A DNA stretch of 34,500 bases from Gammaproteobacteria bacterium (GTDB lineage: Bacteria; Pseudomonadota; Gammaproteobacteria; SZUA-152). Below the pieces are notes generated by a model. The model ran no database searches. It had not been told where the DNA came from and saw only the letters and a program-made list of their open reading frames with translations. Within the stretch, counting starts at the first letter, position 1. Every line of letters begins with the position of its first letter. A program made the translations under genes and the position numbers. Positions 33,234 through 34,500 of this stretch are shown here, piece by piece. The DNA lies in contig JAOUJW010000046.1 in NCBI GenBank assembly GCA_029882975.1, positions 1 to 34,500 of the forward strand, in the 5' to 3' direction.

Positions 33234-34406
33234 GTGAATTCGGGTTTGAATATTGTTGCTGATGAAAATATTCCCTATGTGGCCGAGGTATTTGGTGCTT
33301 TAGGTAAGGTAAGGACTGTGACAGGTCGGGCATTGAGTGCGGACCAAGTGAGTGATGCCGATATGCTCCTGGTACGTTCCGTATCCCGGGTGGATCAGTC
33401 CTTGTTACAAAACAGCCGGGTCAAGTTTGTGGCCACCGCAACAATAGGTACCGATCACGTCGATCTGAGTTATCTAAAATCACACAATATGGGTTTTGCC
33501 AGTGCTCCCGGTAGTAATGCAATATCCGCTGCAGAATACGTATTAAGTAGCTTATGTGCGATATATACTTTGGACACTTTACGCAACAAAACCGTTGCCG
33601 TAGTGGGCTGTGGTAATGTGGGTTCTCGGGTTTTACATCGCTTAGAATTGTTGGGCATTAAAACGTTACCCTACGATCCACCTCGGCAGGAGCAATTTAA
33701 TGATAGAGACTATGTGACTTGGGATGCAGTGAAAGGGGCGGACATCGTCACGGCGCACGTGCCCTTAAATCGCACGGGGTCCCATCCCACCTTACATATG
33801 TTTGATCACGCATTTTTTACCGAGCGTCCTTCCCACTCAGTATTTATTAATACAGCACGTGGTTCAGCTGTGGACGAGGCTGCACTGAAGCGGGTGCTGC
33901 AATCCGGGAAACAATTGATCTTGGTTTTGGATGTGTGGCATGGCGAACCGGCAATTGATCGGGATATAGTAGACTATGCCCGTGTCGCCACCCCCCATAT
34001 TGCCGGATACAGTTTGGATGGGAAAGTCCGCGGTACCCGGATGATTTTTGAAGCGGCCTGTGACTATTTTCAAATCCCATACCACTGGTCTGATCCGCAT
34101 CTGGCAGTTCCTGAAGCAACACAGGAAATCAGTTTTCCGCCTGAAATATCTGCGCAGGACTTGATCTCTCAAGCTGTTTTGCACGCTTACCCTGTAATGC
34201 AGGATGATGCCGCACTGAGGGCGGGAATGTACATGGATGCGGATGCCTGGGTGGCTCACTTTGATCGATTGAGAAAGCAATATCCGGTACGACGCGAGTT
34301 TTCCTATTTCACGGTACTGCTGCAGAAAAATCAAATGCCGGAGGCAAATTTACTCAGTGTTCGTGAGCGATTGCAGGGGTTGGGTTTTACCGTAAAGCTT
34401 ACCTAA
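33234..34406 (+). CDS. pdxB: Erythronate-4-phosphate dehydrogenase
   Basis: From the GTG at 33234 the product is 390 residues (E. coli PdxB 378). Family features are NIVADENIPYV at the N-terminus, the Rossmann motif VAVVGCGNVGSRVLHRL, the catalytic strand INTARGSAVDEAAL and HIAGYSLDGKVRGT. It is the second step of the DXP-dependent pyridoxal 5'-phosphate pathway in the cytoplasm: 4-phosphoerythronate oxidised with NAD. The start is uncertain: GTG 33234, GTG 33228 and TTG 33246 are all near the expected N-terminus and none has an ideal ribosome site. The longer frame to 33159 is excluded because it begins in the terminator. PLP would serve the aminotransferases needed by the lysine pathway, but that link is general. 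Confidence 0.93.
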   Translation: MNSGLNIVADENIPYVAEVFGALGKVRTVTGRALSADQVSDADMLLVRSVSRVDQSLLQNSRVKFVATATIGTDHVDLSYLKSHNMGFASAPGSNAISAAEYVLSSLCAIYTLDTLRNKTVAVVGCGNVGSRVLHRLELLGIKTLPYDPPRQEQFNDRDYVTWDAVKGADIVTAHVPLNRTGSHPTLHMFDHAFFTERPSHSVFINTARGSAVDEAALKRVLQSGKQLILVLDVWHGEPAIDRDIVDYARVATPHIAGYSLDGKVRGTRMIFEAACDYFQIPYHWSDPHLAVPEATQEISFPPEISAQDLISQAVLHAYPVMQDDAALRAGMYMDADAWVAHFDRLRKQYPVRREFSYFTVLLQKNQMPEANLLSVRERLQGLGFTVKLT

Positions 34407-34500
34407 GGAACCTCTGATTAACTCCGTGAATGGCATATATGAGGCCTAAATTGTCAATTGCTTCGTTGAAAAACTTGAAAATATTCCCGATATTCCCTGC
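34407..34500. other. Right edge, no gene assigned, possible element border
   Basis: The sequence after the pdxB stop opens GGAACCTCTGATTAA and is A/T-rich. On the minus strand one frame stays open from the window edge to a stop overlapping the end of pdxB (34404), reading LIYAIHGVNQRFLR at its end. Either a gene entering from the right or the end of an insertion sequence is possible; the window is too short to decide. Confidence 0.25.

Noticed and set aside
1-34500. CRISPR array or phage/defence island
   Set aside because: No regularly spaced repeats, Cas, integrase, restriction or toxin-antitoxin genes were seen. The only tandem repeats are the 12-bp triplicate and the 16-bp duplicate.

Overview
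The window reads as a chromosomal segment of a gammaproteobacterium, probably marine or sediment-dwelling and facultatively anaerobic. Supporting signs are a pdxB-type erythronate-4-phosphate dehydrogenase (largely a gammaproteobacterial enzyme), a QseB/QseC-like two-component pair, an Fnr/Anr regulator beside oxygen-independent hemN, several periplasmic c-type cytochromes, and leader peptides and Shine-Dalgarno sites of ordinary proteobacterial form. Base composition is moderate and even. There is no CRISPR array, rRNA, recognisable tRNA or intact insertion sequence. About 28 protein genes are supported.

Left part (1-9.8 kb). A periplasmic redox region: an OB-fold secreted protein, a six-haem tandem cytochrome, a B12-binding-type radical SAM protein, UspA, a small membrane protein, a 14-nt overlapping pair made of a PRPP synthetase homologue and an archaeal-type AMP/thymidine phosphorylase, a monohaem lipoprotein cytochrome, a small c4/c553-like cytochrome preceded by a perfect inverted repeat, and an EF-hand protein.

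Middle (9-20.9 kb). An apparent four-gene operon holds a response regulator, a histidine kinase, a Frag1/DRAM-like membrane protein and the EF-hand protein. Next come a small lipoprotein and a monohaem protein with a helical, TPR-like C-terminal part. Then follows a compact Gld-type ABC operon (ATPase, permease, GldG-like auxiliary protein, DUF4340 protein) closed by a terminator. Divergent from it is a hybrid histidine kinase, across a 446-bp region rich in inverted repeats.

Right-centre (21-28.3 kb). The most interesting block. A saccharopine dehydrogenase family protein and an ALDH7-type aminoadipate-semialdehyde dehydrogenase form one operon. Divergent from it is a protein that I align to DUF1338 (2-oxoadipate dioxygenase/decarboxylase, HglS). 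Convergent with that is a YdiJ-like FAD/Fe-S dehydrogenase of the D-2-hydroxyglutarate dehydrogenase type. Read together they give lysine -> aminoadipate semialdehyde -> aminoadipate -> 2-oxoadipate -> 2-hydroxyglutarate -> 2-oxoglutarate, with only the first step (depending on the dehydrogenase) and an aminotransferase missing from the window.

Right end (28.4-34.5 kb). A PAS-GGDEF protein, the Fnr-type regulator, hemN behind a textbook class II FNR promoter, a Cys-rich small protein with a strong terminator, and pdxB. The last ~95 bases after pdxB hold no assignable gene and may be the edge of something that continues outside.
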